The notes under the pieces are model-generated. The model made no database searches. It was not told the origin of the DNA and worked only from the letters and a program-made list of their open reading frames with translations. 64,000 bases of DNA, taken from NCBI RefSeq assembly GCF_004143485.2, contig NZ_RXOB02000022.1:62001-126000 (forward strand), given 5' to 3'. Made by a program: the position numbers and the translations under genes. The number at the start of each line of letters is the position of its first letter. Position 1 is the stretch's first letter. The DNA comes from Halorussus amylolyticus (lineage in GTDB: Archaea > Halobacteriota > Halobacteria > Halobacteriales > Haladaptataceae). Of this stretch, positions 1 to 8,710 are shown piece after piece.

Positions 1-95
1 GTCGTTCGACAAGAGGAAACGATGTCTGCACACACAGTTCGACCGCCAGCGTGCGCGCGACCCGAGACGAATCGGCTCGCTTCGGAGGTGCGTCG

Positions 96-1745
96 ATGAC
101 CGACCGGACCGTACTCGTCGGATTCGACGCGCTCGATTTCCGGTATCTCGACGCCTTCGAATCGTCGCTCCCGAACTTCTCGGCGCTCCGCGAGGAGGGG
201 GTCGAGGCCCCGCTTCGCTCGACGTTTCCGCCGTGGACCGGGAGCGCGTGGCCCTCGATGTACACCGGAACCGACCCGAGCCACCACGGCGTCTACGGCT
301 TCTTCCACCACACCGAGGGCTACCCGGACGACGACGAACTCGTGACCCGCAATCGCGTCCGACGCCCGGCTATCTGGAACTACCTCGACGCGACCGACGA
401 CCCCGCGGTCGCGCTCAACGTCCCGGTCACGCATCCCGCCGAGTCCATCGACGGCGCGCTCGTCCCCGGCTACCTCGCCCACGAGGACGACGCCGGACAC
501 CCCGAGGGCGTCCGCGACGAACTCTCGGACGCCATCGGCGAACCCTACACCATCTACTCGCGCGGCGAGACGAGCGACGACAAGGCCGAGAAGCGCGCGG
601 GCTACCTCGACCTCATCGACCTTCGGGCGAGAGCGGCAGAGCACCTGCTCGACGCCTACGACTGGAAAGTCGCGGTCGTGCAGGTCCAGAAGACCGACGC
701 GGTGTTCCACAACTTCGACGACCGCGAGACGTTCCGCGCGGTGTACGAGCGCGCCGACGACCTGCTCGGTCGGGTCCGCGACGTAGTGGACGACGACACG
801 AACGTCGTGGTCTGCTCGGACCACGGCATCGGTCCCGTGGACGGCTACACGGTGTACCTCAACGAGGTCCTCCGCGAGCACGGCTTCGTGGAGACGACGA
901 GCGACGCCTCGAACCCGACGCTCGCCACAGAGAAGTCCGCGCTCACCGGCGAGGGCGGCGGCGGGGAGTCGAGCGCGGACGGGACCGGTACCAAACCGAC
1001 AGCCACTGCGCGCGCGGTCTCGGCCGCGACGACCGCGCTCGGTGCGGTCGGAGTCACGCCCGGTGACGCCTACGGCGTCGCCAAGCGAATCGGCGTGGAC
1101 GACCTGCTCACGAGCGTCCTCCCCGACGAGGCAATCGCGGCGGCGGGCGAGAGCGTCGATTGGACGGCCTCGGCGGCCTACTGCCGAACCGCGGAACTCG
1201 GGGTCCGGATAAATTTGGACGGCAGGGAACCGAACGGCGTCGTTCCGGCCGACGACTACGAGCGAGTCCGCGACGAACTCGTCGAACTCCTCTCGGCGCT
1301 CCGAACCCCCGACGGCGACCCCGTCTTCGAGTGGGTGAAACGCCGCGAGGAGGTGTACGACGGCCCGTTCGCCGAGCACGCGTGCGACGTTCTCTTCCTC
1401 CCGACCGAGATGAACCACGTCGTGAGTCCGTCGCTCATCGGCCAGCGGTTCGTCCCGGTCGCGGACCACGACCACAAACTCGACGGCGCGTTTCTGGCGG
1501 CCGGTCCGGCGTTCGACGCCGACGCCGACCTCGACCGCCTCTCGCTGACCGACGTCGCGCCCGTCGCGCTCGCGTCGGTCGGCCGCGACGTGCCCGAGCG
1601 GATGACCGGGTCGGTTCCCGAGGGTCTGCTCGAACGCGACCACTCGCGGGTCGCGTACGGCGACGTGCCGTTCGGGAGCGACGCCGAGGCGACCGAAGAC
1701 GACGGTTCGGTGGAGGAGCGACTCAGCGACCTCGGCTACCTCTAA
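96..1745 (+). CDS. alkaline phosphatase superfamily phosphodiesterase/nucleotide pyrophosphatase-like protein
   Basis: The 549-residue protein belongs to the type I phosphodiesterase/nucleotide pyrophosphatase branch of the alkaline phosphatase fold. Visible metal-site elements are D11 in VGFDALD, the nucleophile region PPWTGSAWPSMYTG near residue 48 (probable Thr nucleophile) and CSDHG, carrying metal-binding Asp and His, about residue 245. A low-complexity Gly/Ser segment around residues 285-310 looks like a haloarchaeal linker insertion. It has no signal peptide, so it is probably cytoplasmic. A GTG at 51 would lengthen the protein, but ATG at 96 is preferred because GGAGGTG lies six bases upstream. 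The substrate cannot be read from the sequence; haloarchaeal members often lie near surface-glycan genes. The next gene is convergent, 15 bp away. Confidence 0.85.
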   Translation: MTDRTVLVGFDALDFRYLDAFESSLPNFSALREEGVEAPLRSTFPPWTGSAWPSMYTGTDPSHHGVYGFFHHTEGYPDDDELVTRNRVRRPAIWNYLDATDDPAVALNVPVTHPAESIDGALVPGYLAHEDDAGHPEGVRDELSDAIGEPYTIYSRGETSDDKAEKRAGYLDLIDLRARAAEHLLDAYDWKVAVVQVQKTDAVFHNFDDRETFRAVYERADDLLGRVRDVVDDDTNVVVCSDHGIGPVDGYTVYLNEVLREHGFVETTSDASNPTLATEKSALTGEGGGGESSADGTGTKPTATARAVSAATTALGAVGVTPGDAYGVAKRIGVDDLLTSVLPDEAIAAAGESVDWTASAAYCRTAELGVRINLDGREPNGVVPADDYERVRDELVELLSALRTPDGDPVFEWVKRREEVYDGPFAEHACDVLFLPTEMNHVVSPSLIGQRFVPVADHDHKLDGAFLAAGPAFDADADLDRLSLTDVAPVALASVGRDVPERMTGSVPEGLLERDHSRVAYGDVPFGSDAEATEDDGSVEERLSDLGYL

Positions 1746-1760
1746 GCTGACTCGGCCTGA

Positions 1761-3218
1761 TTAACAGGACCCGTTTCTCCGATTTCCGTTGGTTCTCACG
1801 TTCGCGTCTCGGGTGGTAATCGTCCGACCGCTCACGGCGATGAGCGAGTCGCGCACTGCACACCCCTCGGCGTCGGTGACGAACACGCCGTCTCTCGACC
1901 CCGAAGCGTGACGGATGCAGATGTTCTCGAACGTACAGTTGTCGCGCCCGCTCGCCCGAATCGCGGCCCCGCTCGACGCCGACCCCTCGATACGGACGTT
2001 CCGGCAGGTCACGCCCCAGTTCTCGGGGAGGCTGTTCATGCTCGGCATCGTCTGGCCCTCGATGCTATCGACCGGCTTCCGGACGTGTATCGCTCGCGCG
2101 CTGGCGTCGGTCCGAACCCGGGTGTTCTCGACGGTCGCGCTCCCGAACTGCTGGCCGACGACGATGGCTCCCGAGCTGTACGTCCCCGTCAGGTCGGTGA
2201 TGGCAACGTCGCAGTTTCGGATTCGGACGCTCGCGCCCTCCTCCATCCAGATGCCGCGCATGTTGGGCTTGCTGTCGGGTTGTCGGGGGTCGTCCACGCG
2301 AACCGTCACGCCTCGAACGACCGCGCCCGAGGGGCCGCCGCCGACTCGGACCTGGTCGATACCGCAGTTTGCGTAGTAGCCGCCGACGACTTCGAGCGGC
2401 CCGGAGTGGGGCGAGGCGTACAGCCCCTCGGCCCAGTGCTCGACCCGACAGTCCCTGACGACGAGCGTGCCGACGCTCTTGGGGAAGGTGTAGATGGCGT
2501 TCCCGGCGGTCGAGCCGTCGGGGAGCCTCACGTTCTCGAACAGGAGTCGGGAATCGGGGTCGGCGACCGCGATTTCGAATCCCCCGCGCGGGACCTGTCG
2601 GTGGCCCCGAAGCGCCACGTCGCGGACCACGTTGTCGCCGCCGGTCACGGTGATGTAGTTGACCGGCGCGGTCTCTTGGGCGGTGCAGTCGAGCGTGAAC
2701 CCCGTGAAGACGAGGTCTCGAAGCTCGTCCCACATCAGCCAGTAGTCTTGCTTGCCATCCGGCGGGACCAGCACCGCGTCGTCGCCGACGACGCCGACGT
2801 TCCGGTAGTCCACGACCCGCCACCCCCGGAGGCGGTACCGGCCCTCGGGGAAGTAGAACAGGGTGTTGTCGGCGAGGTGCTCGTCGAGGACCGCGTTGAC
2901 GGGGTCGCCGCCCGAGGTGTCAGCGCCCGCATCGGCGACGTTCACGACGTTCTCGAACCGATCGGTGGTCTCGGGGTCGATGTCGTCTTCGCTCTCAGTG
3001 GTTTCTCTGGCCTCGGTCGTGTCCGGGGTCGTGGCGTCCGTCGTCGGAGTCTCGGTCTCTCGGCGGGTGGTTTCGGTCGGGTCGGGGTCGCGACCCCACT
3101 CGCCGCATCCCGCGAGCGTGGCGGCGACGGCGGCCGCGCCGACCGCCCGGAGATACGAGCGTCTCGCGGACGAACTCTCGTCTCGCTTCACGCCCGGCCC
3201 TTGGCACGTCGAAACCAT
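1761..3218 (-). CDS. Tat-exported lipoprotein with right-handed beta-helix (pectate-lyase-like) fold
   Basis: The 485-residue protein starts with a twin-arginine signal: ARRSYLRAVG, a hydrophobic Ala stretch and the lipobox LAGC with Cys at about residue 38. It is therefore exported folded and lipid-anchored outside the membrane. A Thr/Glu/Asp-rich linker (about 45-85) precedes many short beta-rungs such as VVRDVALRGH and FENVRL, the pattern of parallel beta-helix carbohydrate-binding or lyase proteins. No catalytic set is clear, so the role is inferred as surface polysaccharide binding or cleavage. The start is uncertain. ATG at 3218 lies inside the motif CCCATAACAATGG, which resembles promoters elsewhere in this window. 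GTG at 3191 (VKRDESS) would give a leaderless transcript and an equally good Tat signal. Confidence 0.8.
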   Translation of the reverse strand: MVSTCQGPGVKRDESSSARRSYLRAVGAAAVAATLAGCGEWGRDPDPTETTRRETETPTTDATTPDTTEARETTESEDDIDPETTDRFENVVNVADAGADTSGGDPVNAVLDEHLADNTLFYFPEGRYRLRGWRVVDYRNVGVVGDDAVLVPPDGKQDYWLMWDELRDLVFTGFTLDCTAQETAPVNYITVTGGDNVVRDVALRGHRQVPRGGFEIAVADPDSRLLFENVRLPDGSTAGNAIYTFPKSVGTLVVRDCRVEHWAEGLYASPHSGPLEVVGGYYANCGIDQVRVGGGPSGAVVRGVTVRVDDPRQPDSKPNMRGIWMEEGASVRIRNCDVAITDLTGTYSSGAIVVGQQFGSATVENTRVRTDASARAIHVRKPVDSIEGQTMPSMNSLPENWGVTCRNVRIEGSASSGAAIRASGRDNCTFENICIRHASGSRDGVFVTDAEGCAVRDSLIAVSGRTITTRDANVRTNGNRRNGSC

Positions 3219-3262
3219 TGTTATGGGCGTCCTGTTCGGTATAGGCCGGCTCTTCCGGTGGC

Positions 3263-3865
3263 CTACGGCACCTCCTCGTCCGGAACCGACGCCGTTTCGT
3301 CCTGACCACGAGCGAACGCGGTTCGCACGGGCGGCATTCCGTCGAGGACCCAGAGCAGGGCGACCGACGCCAGCAGGCCGAGTTCGACCGCGACGTACGC
3401 CGAGAGCTGTCCGGTCAGGACCTCGTTCAGATACCGGCCGAACAGGTACCCGACCATCTCGACGAACCCGATGCTCGCCTCCGACTCGGGCGCGGGCACC
3501 ACCGGCCAGAACAGGAAGCCGACGTTCGCGCGCCCGCCCAATAGCATCGGGGAGACCACGTCGCCCGGCAAGTGAGCGAGGTAGCCGAATCCGAACGCGA
3601 CACCGACTCGCCGCCGACCGAGCGCGGCCCCGACGACGACCGCGAGGGCCGACGCCGGAACCGCGAAGAACACCGAGTGTGCCAGCGAGTGGCCGCTCGG
3701 TAGGACGCCCAGCGCCCACGCCAGCGGTTTGTCCACGAGGTCAGGGAACTGGGTTCCGACCGCGAGCGCGATGACCGCGGCTCCTCGCGGCGCTCCGGAC
3801 CCGAACGCGCGGGTCGAGAGCGAGTACGCGACGTATCCGACGGCGAGGTGTTCCCAGGGCCACAT
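3263..3865 (-). CDS. membrane-bound metal-dependent hydrolase (YdjM/LexA-binding-like family)
   Basis: A 200-residue integral membrane protein starting MWPWEHLAVGYVAYS. Conserved His and Asp residues near membrane segments (WEH at 3-5, QFPDLVDKPLAW, SGHSLAHS, HLPGD) are typical of the DUF457/YdjM-like putative metal-dependent hydrolases. Four or five hydrophobic stretches are visible. The start at 3865 is chosen because the family begins with this W-x-H element; the upstream extension of the frame is Arg-rich shadow sequence. It lies 32 bp downstream of the DUF1616 gene on the same strand, so the two may be co-transcribed. The substrate is unknown. Confidence 0.8.
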   Translation of the reverse strand: MWPWEHLAVGYVAYSLSTRAFGSGAPRGAAVIALAVGTQFPDLVDKPLAWALGVLPSGHSLAHSVFFAVPASALAVVVGAALGRRRVGVAFGFGYLAHLPGDVVSPMLLGGRANVGFLFWPVVPAPESEASIGFVEMVGYLFGRYLNEVLTGQLSAYVAVELGLLASVALLWVLDGMPPVRTAFARGQDETASVPDEEVP

Positions 3866-3897
3866 GAGAGTTAGCGAGCGCGAGTCACGAGTCCGTG

Positions 3898-4914
3898 CTA
3901 CTCGGTCACGTTCACCCAGACGTGAACGTGTTCGTCGGCGTTCTCGGTGCTCGGGTCGTCGGGCGGATCGCCGTCGTACACCAGGTACGCGAGCCGAAGT
4001 TCCTCGCCGGTCATAGTCGGAGTCACGTCGTGGCGCGTTTGCCACGACTCGTTCGGGCCGACCGTGGGGGTGAACCGCGCGAGGTCGCGGTCCTGTACGA
4101 CGCGCGCGCTCCCGTCGTCGGCCTGCCGCACGCGCTGGAGTTGCGCGACGACGGTGTACTCGACCGTCTCGCCCTCGTGATTGTCGAGACCGACCACGAT
4201 GGGCCTGCTCTCGCTGGTGGTGAAGTTCTGCGGGTAGTCCTCGGCGACCAGTTCGCCCGTCTCGTTCTGCGACAGCAGGTAGGCGTCGGTGTACGACTGG
4301 TCGGGACCGGGTACGGCGACCGCGAAGCCGACCGTCGCGAGCGCGACCACGACCGCGAGCGCGAGACCGACGTTGAGCGCGGATTCGCCGAGCGAGCCGC
4401 CACGAACTCCGCGCCGAGCGTCGGCGACCCACGCCCGGACCGGGAGCGAGAATCGGCGGTCGGCGGGCCGACGCGCCCGCCGAACCGCCGCGACGACCGC
4501 GCACGCGACGACGAGCGCGGCCACCGAAAACAGGACGGTCGCGGGCGCAATCGGCCACGGGGAGGCCGCGAGCGCGATTCCGAGGACGGGCAGGAGCGCG
4601 ACGCTCACCCCGAAACCGAGCGCGGCGCGTTCGACCATGCCGAGACCGTGGCGTGGGGCGTCCGCGAGCGTCCAGTCATCTGGCGCGTCGTCGGGGGTCG
4701 CACCGGGAAACAGCGCCGAGACCAGCGCGTAGCCCGGCGCGAAGAACAGCAGCGGGAGACCCATCGCGACCGCGACCGGGGTCCGGTAGACGCCGGGCTG
4801 AGACAGCACGACGGCGGCGACTGCGACGTAGCTCACCAGCGCCAGCAGGTCGATTGCGACCGCGGGCCGGGTCAGGCGCTCTAGCCACGTCTCGGCGGCG
4901 GTGTCGAGGCTCAT
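3898..4914 (-). CDS. DUF1616-type membrane protein
   Basis: A 338-residue protein with four strongly hydrophobic segments in the first 170 residues, including LLALVSYVAVAAVVL and a segment with FFAPGYALVSALFPG, the Gly/Pro motif characteristic of DUF1616 proteins. A fifth membrane segment near residue 195 is followed by an extracellular beta-rich domain (about 210-338) containing NFTTSE and WVNVTE, possible N-glycosylation sequons. DUF1616 proteins occur in archaea near S-layer and surface-glycan functions; no reaction is known. A promoter-like ATAACAAAG motif lies upstream on this strand near 5041-5054. It probably leads a two-gene transcript with the downstream membrane hydrolase. Confidence 0.8.
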   Translation of the reverse strand: MSLDTAAETWLERLTRPAVAIDLLALVSYVAVAAVVLSQPGVYRTPVAVAMGLPLLFFAPGYALVSALFPGATPDDAPDDWTLADAPRHGLGMVERAALGFGVSVALLPVLGIALAASPWPIAPATVLFSVAALVVACAVVAAVRRARRPADRRFSLPVRAWVADARRGVRGGSLGESALNVGLALAVVVALATVGFAVAVPGPDQSYTDAYLLSQNETGELVAEDYPQNFTTSESRPIVVGLDNHEGETVEYTVVAQLQRVRQADDGSARVVQDRDLARFTPTVGPNESWQTRHDVTPTMTGEELRLAYLVYDGDPPDDPSTENADEHVHVWVNVTE

Positions 4915-5342
4915 CGCGGCGTCGAGTTCTCCCGTCGCAGTGTCCGCGATGGACGCGACGAGGGCGGTGCTACGGCTCCCGTTCGGTGCGAACGCGCGGC
5001 GTCTCGGCGACTCATTGGCGTGGCTATCGAGGGATTGGCACTTTGTTATCGGCCGTCTGTCTCGGGCTACGCCCGGCCTACGACCGGAATCCCGACGCCG
5101 ACGCCGGGGTCGGTCGTCCCCGGAATTTCGCCGACTGTCGCGCTCACACCGGGATTCAGACGCCGCCTACGCTCGGCTCAGCCGCCACATAACAAAGGCC
5201 CGAACGCTGGCATACCGAGAGTAACGTTCGCTCCGGCGGCGCTCCGTCGGGGAGAGCTGGAACAACGCCCGGATACTCCGGGGAAACGTCAGATTACCAT
5301 GGGATTGCACGACAACGCGAGCTTCGACCGGAGGTATCGACC
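4915..5342. promoter_or_regulatory. divergent intergenic region with two ATAACAAAG promoter-like motifs
   Basis: I see no convincing gene in these 428 bases. The motif CCGATAACAAAG reads on the minus strand at 5041-5052, toward the DUF1616 gene. CACATAACAAAGGCC reads on the plus strand at 5187-5201, toward the PGF-CTERM gene. Both resemble motifs upstream of other genes here (3215, 37254, 39471). GGAGGT at 5330-5335 is a good Shine-Dalgarno sequence for the ATG at 5343. Confidence 0.45.
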
Positions 5343-7655
5343 ATGACGAAAACACTCCTGAGCGTCCTGCTGGTGGTGGTGGCCCCCCCCCCCCGGGGGG
5401 GGGGACGGGCGGGCGGGGGGCGGGCCGCCGGCGCGCCCCCCGCCGCCGGGTCGGTGGACGGTCTCCATTCGCTCGACGAGACCACGCACGGAGCGGACGC
5501 GCTCGATGGGTCGAGCGCGTCCGCACAGCCCATCGACGTCAACGATTCGGAGCTTCCGGAGCGGTGGAACGCGACGGTCGGCGGCGACGGCGACGACAAG
5601 CTCACGACCGGCGTCAAGACCGACGGCGGGTATCTCGTGGTGGGCTGGACCGACTCCGGCGCGAGCGACGACGCCGACGACGGCTACGCCGCGATGGTGG
5701 ACGAGAGCGGGCAGACGACGTGGGAACGGAGCTACGGCGGGTCGGGCACCGACCGGCTGTTCGACGTGGAGGAAGTCGAGGACGGCTACGTACTCGCCGG
5801 ATTTACGAGCGGAGGCGACGCCGAGCGCAACGCGTGGACGCTCAAAATCGACGACTCGGGCGACACCGAGTGGGAGCGAACCTACGGCGACGACGACCGC
5901 TCGGCGTTCTGGTCGCTCGAGACGTCGGGCGACTCGATATACGCGGGCGGCTGGCAGAAAGAGGGTAACGCCGAGGCGCTGTTGATGGAACTCGATTCGG
6001 ACGGCGACGAGGAGTGGAGCCAGACGTACGACACGCTCCGGTCGGGGTCCGACGAGTACCTCAACTCCATCTTCGTGACCGACGGCGGCGACCTCCTGCT
6101 CACCGGCACTATCGAGAGCGATACGTACGACCCCTCGGACGGGTGGGTGCTGAAGGTCGATAGCGAGGGCGACGAGAAGTGGAGCGAGGAGTACGGCGGC
6201 ACCGACGTAGACCGGGTCCACGACGCCGCGGCCGCGCCCGACGGCGGCTTCGTCCTCGCGGGCAGAACCGCGAGCCATGCCGACGGCGAGCAGGACGGCT
6301 GGCTCCTCAAAATCGACGGCTCGGGCGAGACTGAGTGGGAGCGGACCTACGGTTCGGACAAGGACGACGCCTTCTACGGCGTGCTGTCGGCCGACGGCGG
6401 CTACGTCCTCACGGGCGCGAAGCACAAACTCGGCGACCGGGGGGCAGACGGCTGGATGGTCCGGACCGACGGCGACGGCAAGAAGCAGTGGGACCGGACG
6501 TTCGGCCAGCAGTACTGGGACAAGTTCTGGCCCGCCATCGACGGCCACGGCGGCGGCTACCTCGCGCTCGGGGACACCACCAGCTACTCCGAGAATCAGG
6601 ACGGCTGGCTCGTCCGGGTCGGCGGCCCCGCCTCGGCCGCGATTCAGGACGCCGACGAGAGCGAATCGGGAACGACCGTCTCGCTCAGGGACTCGCCGGT
6701 CCGGTCGGTGACGCTCCCCGAATCGAACGTCTCGGGCGTCCTCACGGTCTCTGAGCGCGCGGACCTCTCGGACCTCTCGCCGCCCGGCGACCCGGTGTAC
6801 GCCGTGGACGTGACCGGTCCCGAGTCCGCGGCCAACGACTCCGCGACCGTCGAACTCTCGGTGCCGACCGAGGACCGCGACGCCGACGACCTCAGAATCG
6901 CGCGACAGACCGCCGACGACTGGGACGTGCTGGAGACCGAGGTCGTCTCCGAGGACAACGAGACCGCCGTGCTGTCGGCCGAGACCAACGGCACGAGCAC
7001 CCTCGCAGTGACCGAAGTCGCGGCTCCGACCGCCGAAATCGGCGGCGACGAGGTCGTGACGGTCGGCGAGTCGGCGAGTCTGAACGCGGACGAATCGAGT
7101 GCCGAGAACGCGACCCTCGAACGCTACGAGTGGTCCATCGACGGTGAGACCGACGACGGCGAGACGACCGACGTCAGCTTCGACGACCCCGGCGAGCGCG
7201 AGGTGTCGCTGACCGTCACCGACTCGGCGGGTCTGCGCGACACCGCGACCGCGACGCTCGTGGTCAACGACCGGCCCGAAGTCGATGTCGAGACGCCCGA
7301 CTCGCTCGAAGTCGGGAGCGCGGCGACCTTCGCGGCCGACGTGACCGACGAAGTCGGCGAGACGACCGTCACGTGGCGGTTCGGCGACGGCGAAGTCACC
7401 GGCGAGTCGGTCGAACACAGCTTCGGGTCGCCCGGCACCCACACCGTCGAAGTGGTGGTCGAGGACGAGTACGGCGCGACCGCGACCGAAGAACTCTCGG
7501 TCGAAGTCGCGTCGCAGGGCGACGAAGATGCGGAGCCGACCGACACGACGACCGACGACACCGACCAGACGAGCAGTCGGGTGCCCGGATTCGGTGTGAC
7601 CGCCGCAGTCGTCGCGCTCCTCGCGGCCGCGCTCGTCGCGCGACGACTGACGTAG
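5343..7655 (+). CDS. secreted propeller-repeat and PKD-domain surface protein with PGF-CTERM anchor
   Basis: The 770-residue protein has a predicted export signal, about seven repeats of roughly 50 residues (residues about 70-420) with recurring DGWLLKIDGSG and EWERTYG motifs typical of beta-propeller blades, a spacer, two PKD-like immunoglobulin domains (about 560-645 and 645-725), a Thr/Asp-rich linker and a C-terminal VPGFG motif. That motif is followed by a hydrophobic helix and basic end. The tail is a PGF-CTERM signal, processed by archaeosortase A and attached to membrane lipid. GGAGGT just upstream supports this start. The signal peptide looks damaged: after MTKTLLSVLLVVVA the frame runs through a Pro/Arg/Gly-rich stretch encoded by an extreme C/G tract (5383-5450), probably an assembly or sequencing error. 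Confidence 0.85.
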   Translation: MTKTLLSVLLVVVAPPPRGGGRAGGGRAAGAPPAAGSVDGLHSLDETTHGADALDGSSASAQPIDVNDSELPERWNATVGGDGDDKLTTGVKTDGGYLVVGWTDSGASDDADDGYAAMVDESGQTTWERSYGGSGTDRLFDVEEVEDGYVLAGFTSGGDAERNAWTLKIDDSGDTEWERTYGDDDRSAFWSLETSGDSIYAGGWQKEGNAEALLMELDSDGDEEWSQTYDTLRSGSDEYLNSIFVTDGGDLLLTGTIESDTYDPSDGWVLKVDSEGDEKWSEEYGGTDVDRVHDAAAAPDGGFVLAGRTASHADGEQDGWLLKIDGSGETEWERTYGSDKDDAFYGVLSADGGYVLTGAKHKLGDRGADGWMVRTDGDGKKQWDRTFGQQYWDKFWPAIDGHGGGYLALGDTTSYSENQDGWLVRVGGPASAAIQDADESESGTTVSLRDSPVRSVTLPESNVSGVLTVSERADLSDLSPPGDPVYAVDVTGPESAANDSATVELSVPTEDRDADDLRIARQTADDWDVLETEVVSEDNETAVLSAETNGTSTLAVTEVAAPTAEIGGDEVVTVGESASLNADESSAENATLERYEWSIDGETDDGETTDVSFDDPGEREVSLTVTDSAGLRDTATATLVVNDRPEVDVETPDSLEVGSAATFAADVTDEVGETTVTWRFGDGEVTGESVEHSFGSPGTHTVEVVVEDEYGATATEELSVEVASQGDEDAEPTDTTTDDTDQTSSRVPGFGVTAAVVALLAAALVARRLT
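5383..5404. repeat. C12G10 homopolymer tract inside a signal-peptide coding region
   Basis: Twelve C followed by ten G, then a further 45 bases of almost pure G/C. The tract falls where the hydrophobic core of the export signal should continue. It keeps the reading frame open but encodes Pro, Arg and Gly. Nothing else in the window has such composition. Confidence 0.9.
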
Positions 7656-7833
7656 CGAACCGTTCACATTGCACACCGTTTCATCCCGACCTCGCACACC
7701 ATTTCACCTCGTTTCGCGCGCGCAAGCGCCGGGAAACGACGGCTTACGGCCGGGAGGGTACTGAATACTAAATAGCGGTCCGCGACAAGAGACGACCACG
7801 AACCCACGGTAACAGCCTCGGATTGGACTCCCC

Positions 7834-8013
7834 ATGAACTGGACCATCCCACCCGTAGACGACATCGACGAATCGTTCGAAGACGGCGACGTGATGCTCG
7901 CGGTCGACGACGCAGACGACGAACCGACGACCATCATCGCCGACGTGTCGAACGACGAGGCGTGGCTCGCGATGCCCTACGACGAGTCGAACACGCTCTC
8001 GCAGTGGCGGTGA
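7834..8013 (+). CDS. small acidic conserved haloarchaeal protein (DUF7556-like)
   Basis: A 59-residue reading frame starting MNWTIPPVDDIDESFEDGD and ending SNTLSQWR. It has the local codon use (G/C at third positions) and the acidic composition of the surrounding genes. I recall a haloarchaeal DUF7556 family of this size and pattern, but the family name is from memory. It contains no membrane segment and no Cys. It stands alone between the PGF-CTERM gene and an unrelated small gene. The function is unknown. Confidence 0.7.
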   Translation: MNWTIPPVDDIDESFEDGDVMLAVDDADDEPTTIIADVSNDEAWLAMPYDESNTLSQWR

Positions 8014-8057
8014 CCGCGTCACAAATTCAATTTCTGTATTAGCGCAACAAGAATTAG

Positions 8058-8282
8058 ATGCCTCCGGTCAAAGAAACGACTGTGTCTACCGGACGCGGCA
8101 TCCTAACCGACTACGAGAAGGACTGCCTTGCAGGAAAAAACGAAAAGCAACGCGAGTACGAAGCGCGTTCCCGAGTACGTGCACGTATAAAAGGGCCGCT
8201 CGAAGCGGACATCGAGTTCCTGAGAGAGCACGACCCCGAACTGCTCGAAGAACTTCAGGAAGTAGTTCGTGAACAGCAGTAA
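8058..8282 (+). CDS. hypothetical 74-residue charged helical protein
   Basis: The protein begins MPPVKETTVSTGRGILTDYE and is dominated by charged helices, with LLEELQEVVREQQ at the C-terminus likely to form an amphipathic helix or coiled coil. No known catalytic motif is visible. An internal GTG (VSTGRG) is an alternative start. A local AT-rich stretch precedes it (8020-8050). It lies 11 bp upstream of the inverted repeat that precedes the toxin-antitoxin pair, so it could belong to that module, but the 71 bp gap to the HTH gene argues for an independent unit. Confidence 0.65.
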   Translation: MPPVKETTVSTGRGILTDYEKDCLAGKNEKQREYEARSRVRARIKGPLEADIEFLREHDPELLEELQEVVREQQ

Positions 8283-8293
8283 ATCTCGCAGTG

Positions 8294-8320
8294 TGGCGTA
8301 CCCGTATTGGGTACACCACA
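8294..8320. promoter_or_regulatory. candidate operator of the toxin-antitoxin pair (inverted repeat)
   Basis: GTGG-C-GTACCC-GTATT-GGGTAC-A-CCAC is an imperfect palindrome with ten paired positions per arm. It lies 34-60 bp upstream of the HTH gene start, where autoregulatory binding by an antitoxin would be expected. Confidence 0.45.
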
Positions 8321-8353
8321 AGGCGTATCTACTCGGAGGCTTTTGATTTCTCT

Positions 8354-8710
8354 ATGAGCAAAGATGAGCGCGAAGACACCGGCCGATACATCGAGACGGT
8401 TACTCTCGACGACGTACTCGGCGTTTTCGAGACAGTGGACGGGCCAGTAGTCACCTCCGGAGATGTCGGCGAAGCGCTCGATTGTTCTCGAGAAACCGCG
8501 CGACGGAAGCTTCGAACACTCGAAGAGCAGGGACGAGTCGCCAGTCGAAAGACTGCTGGGAGAGTCGTGTGGTGGGTTGTTGACGAACAAGAGGTCGTAC
8601 ATGGCGTCGACCCAGACGACTCCTTCTGGAAGTTCGAACCCGGCGCGTCGGGTGAGTCGGGCGTCTCCGAGAACGTCGATGAAGTCTTGTACGACAAGGA
8701 ATCGGCATGA
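8354..8710 (+). CDS. winged-helix DNA-binding protein, probable antitoxin
   Basis: A 118-residue protein with a helix-turn-helix region at about residues 35-65 (VTSGDVGEALDCSRETARRK) followed by a wing (QGRVASRKTAGRVVWWV). The C-terminal tail (about 80-118) is acidic and flexible, as in antitoxins that wrap a toxin. Its stop codon overlaps the start of the PIN-domain gene (ATGA), indicating translational coupling. By the VapBC logic it should neutralise the PIN nuclease and repress its own promoter; a palindrome lies just upstream. ATG at 8354 is chosen because the upstream frame extension is not conserved-looking. Confidence 0.75.
   Translation: MSKDEREDTGRYIETVTLDDVLGVFETVDGPVVTSGDVGEALDCSRETARRKLRTLEEQGRVASRKTAGRVVWWVVDEQEVVHGVDPDDSFWKFEPGASGESGVSENVDEVLYDKESA

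Noticed and set aside
22-99. Short frame overlapping the first gene start (25 residues, ATGA overlap)
   Set aside because: It is short, has no recognisable motif, and its overlap with the ATG at 96 can occur by chance in GC-rich DNA.
5289-7697. Long minus-strand frame opposite the PGF-CTERM protein gene
   Set aside because: It is a shadow of the plus-strand gene in high-GC DNA, with repetitive Arg/Val/Asp/Gly composition and no domain.
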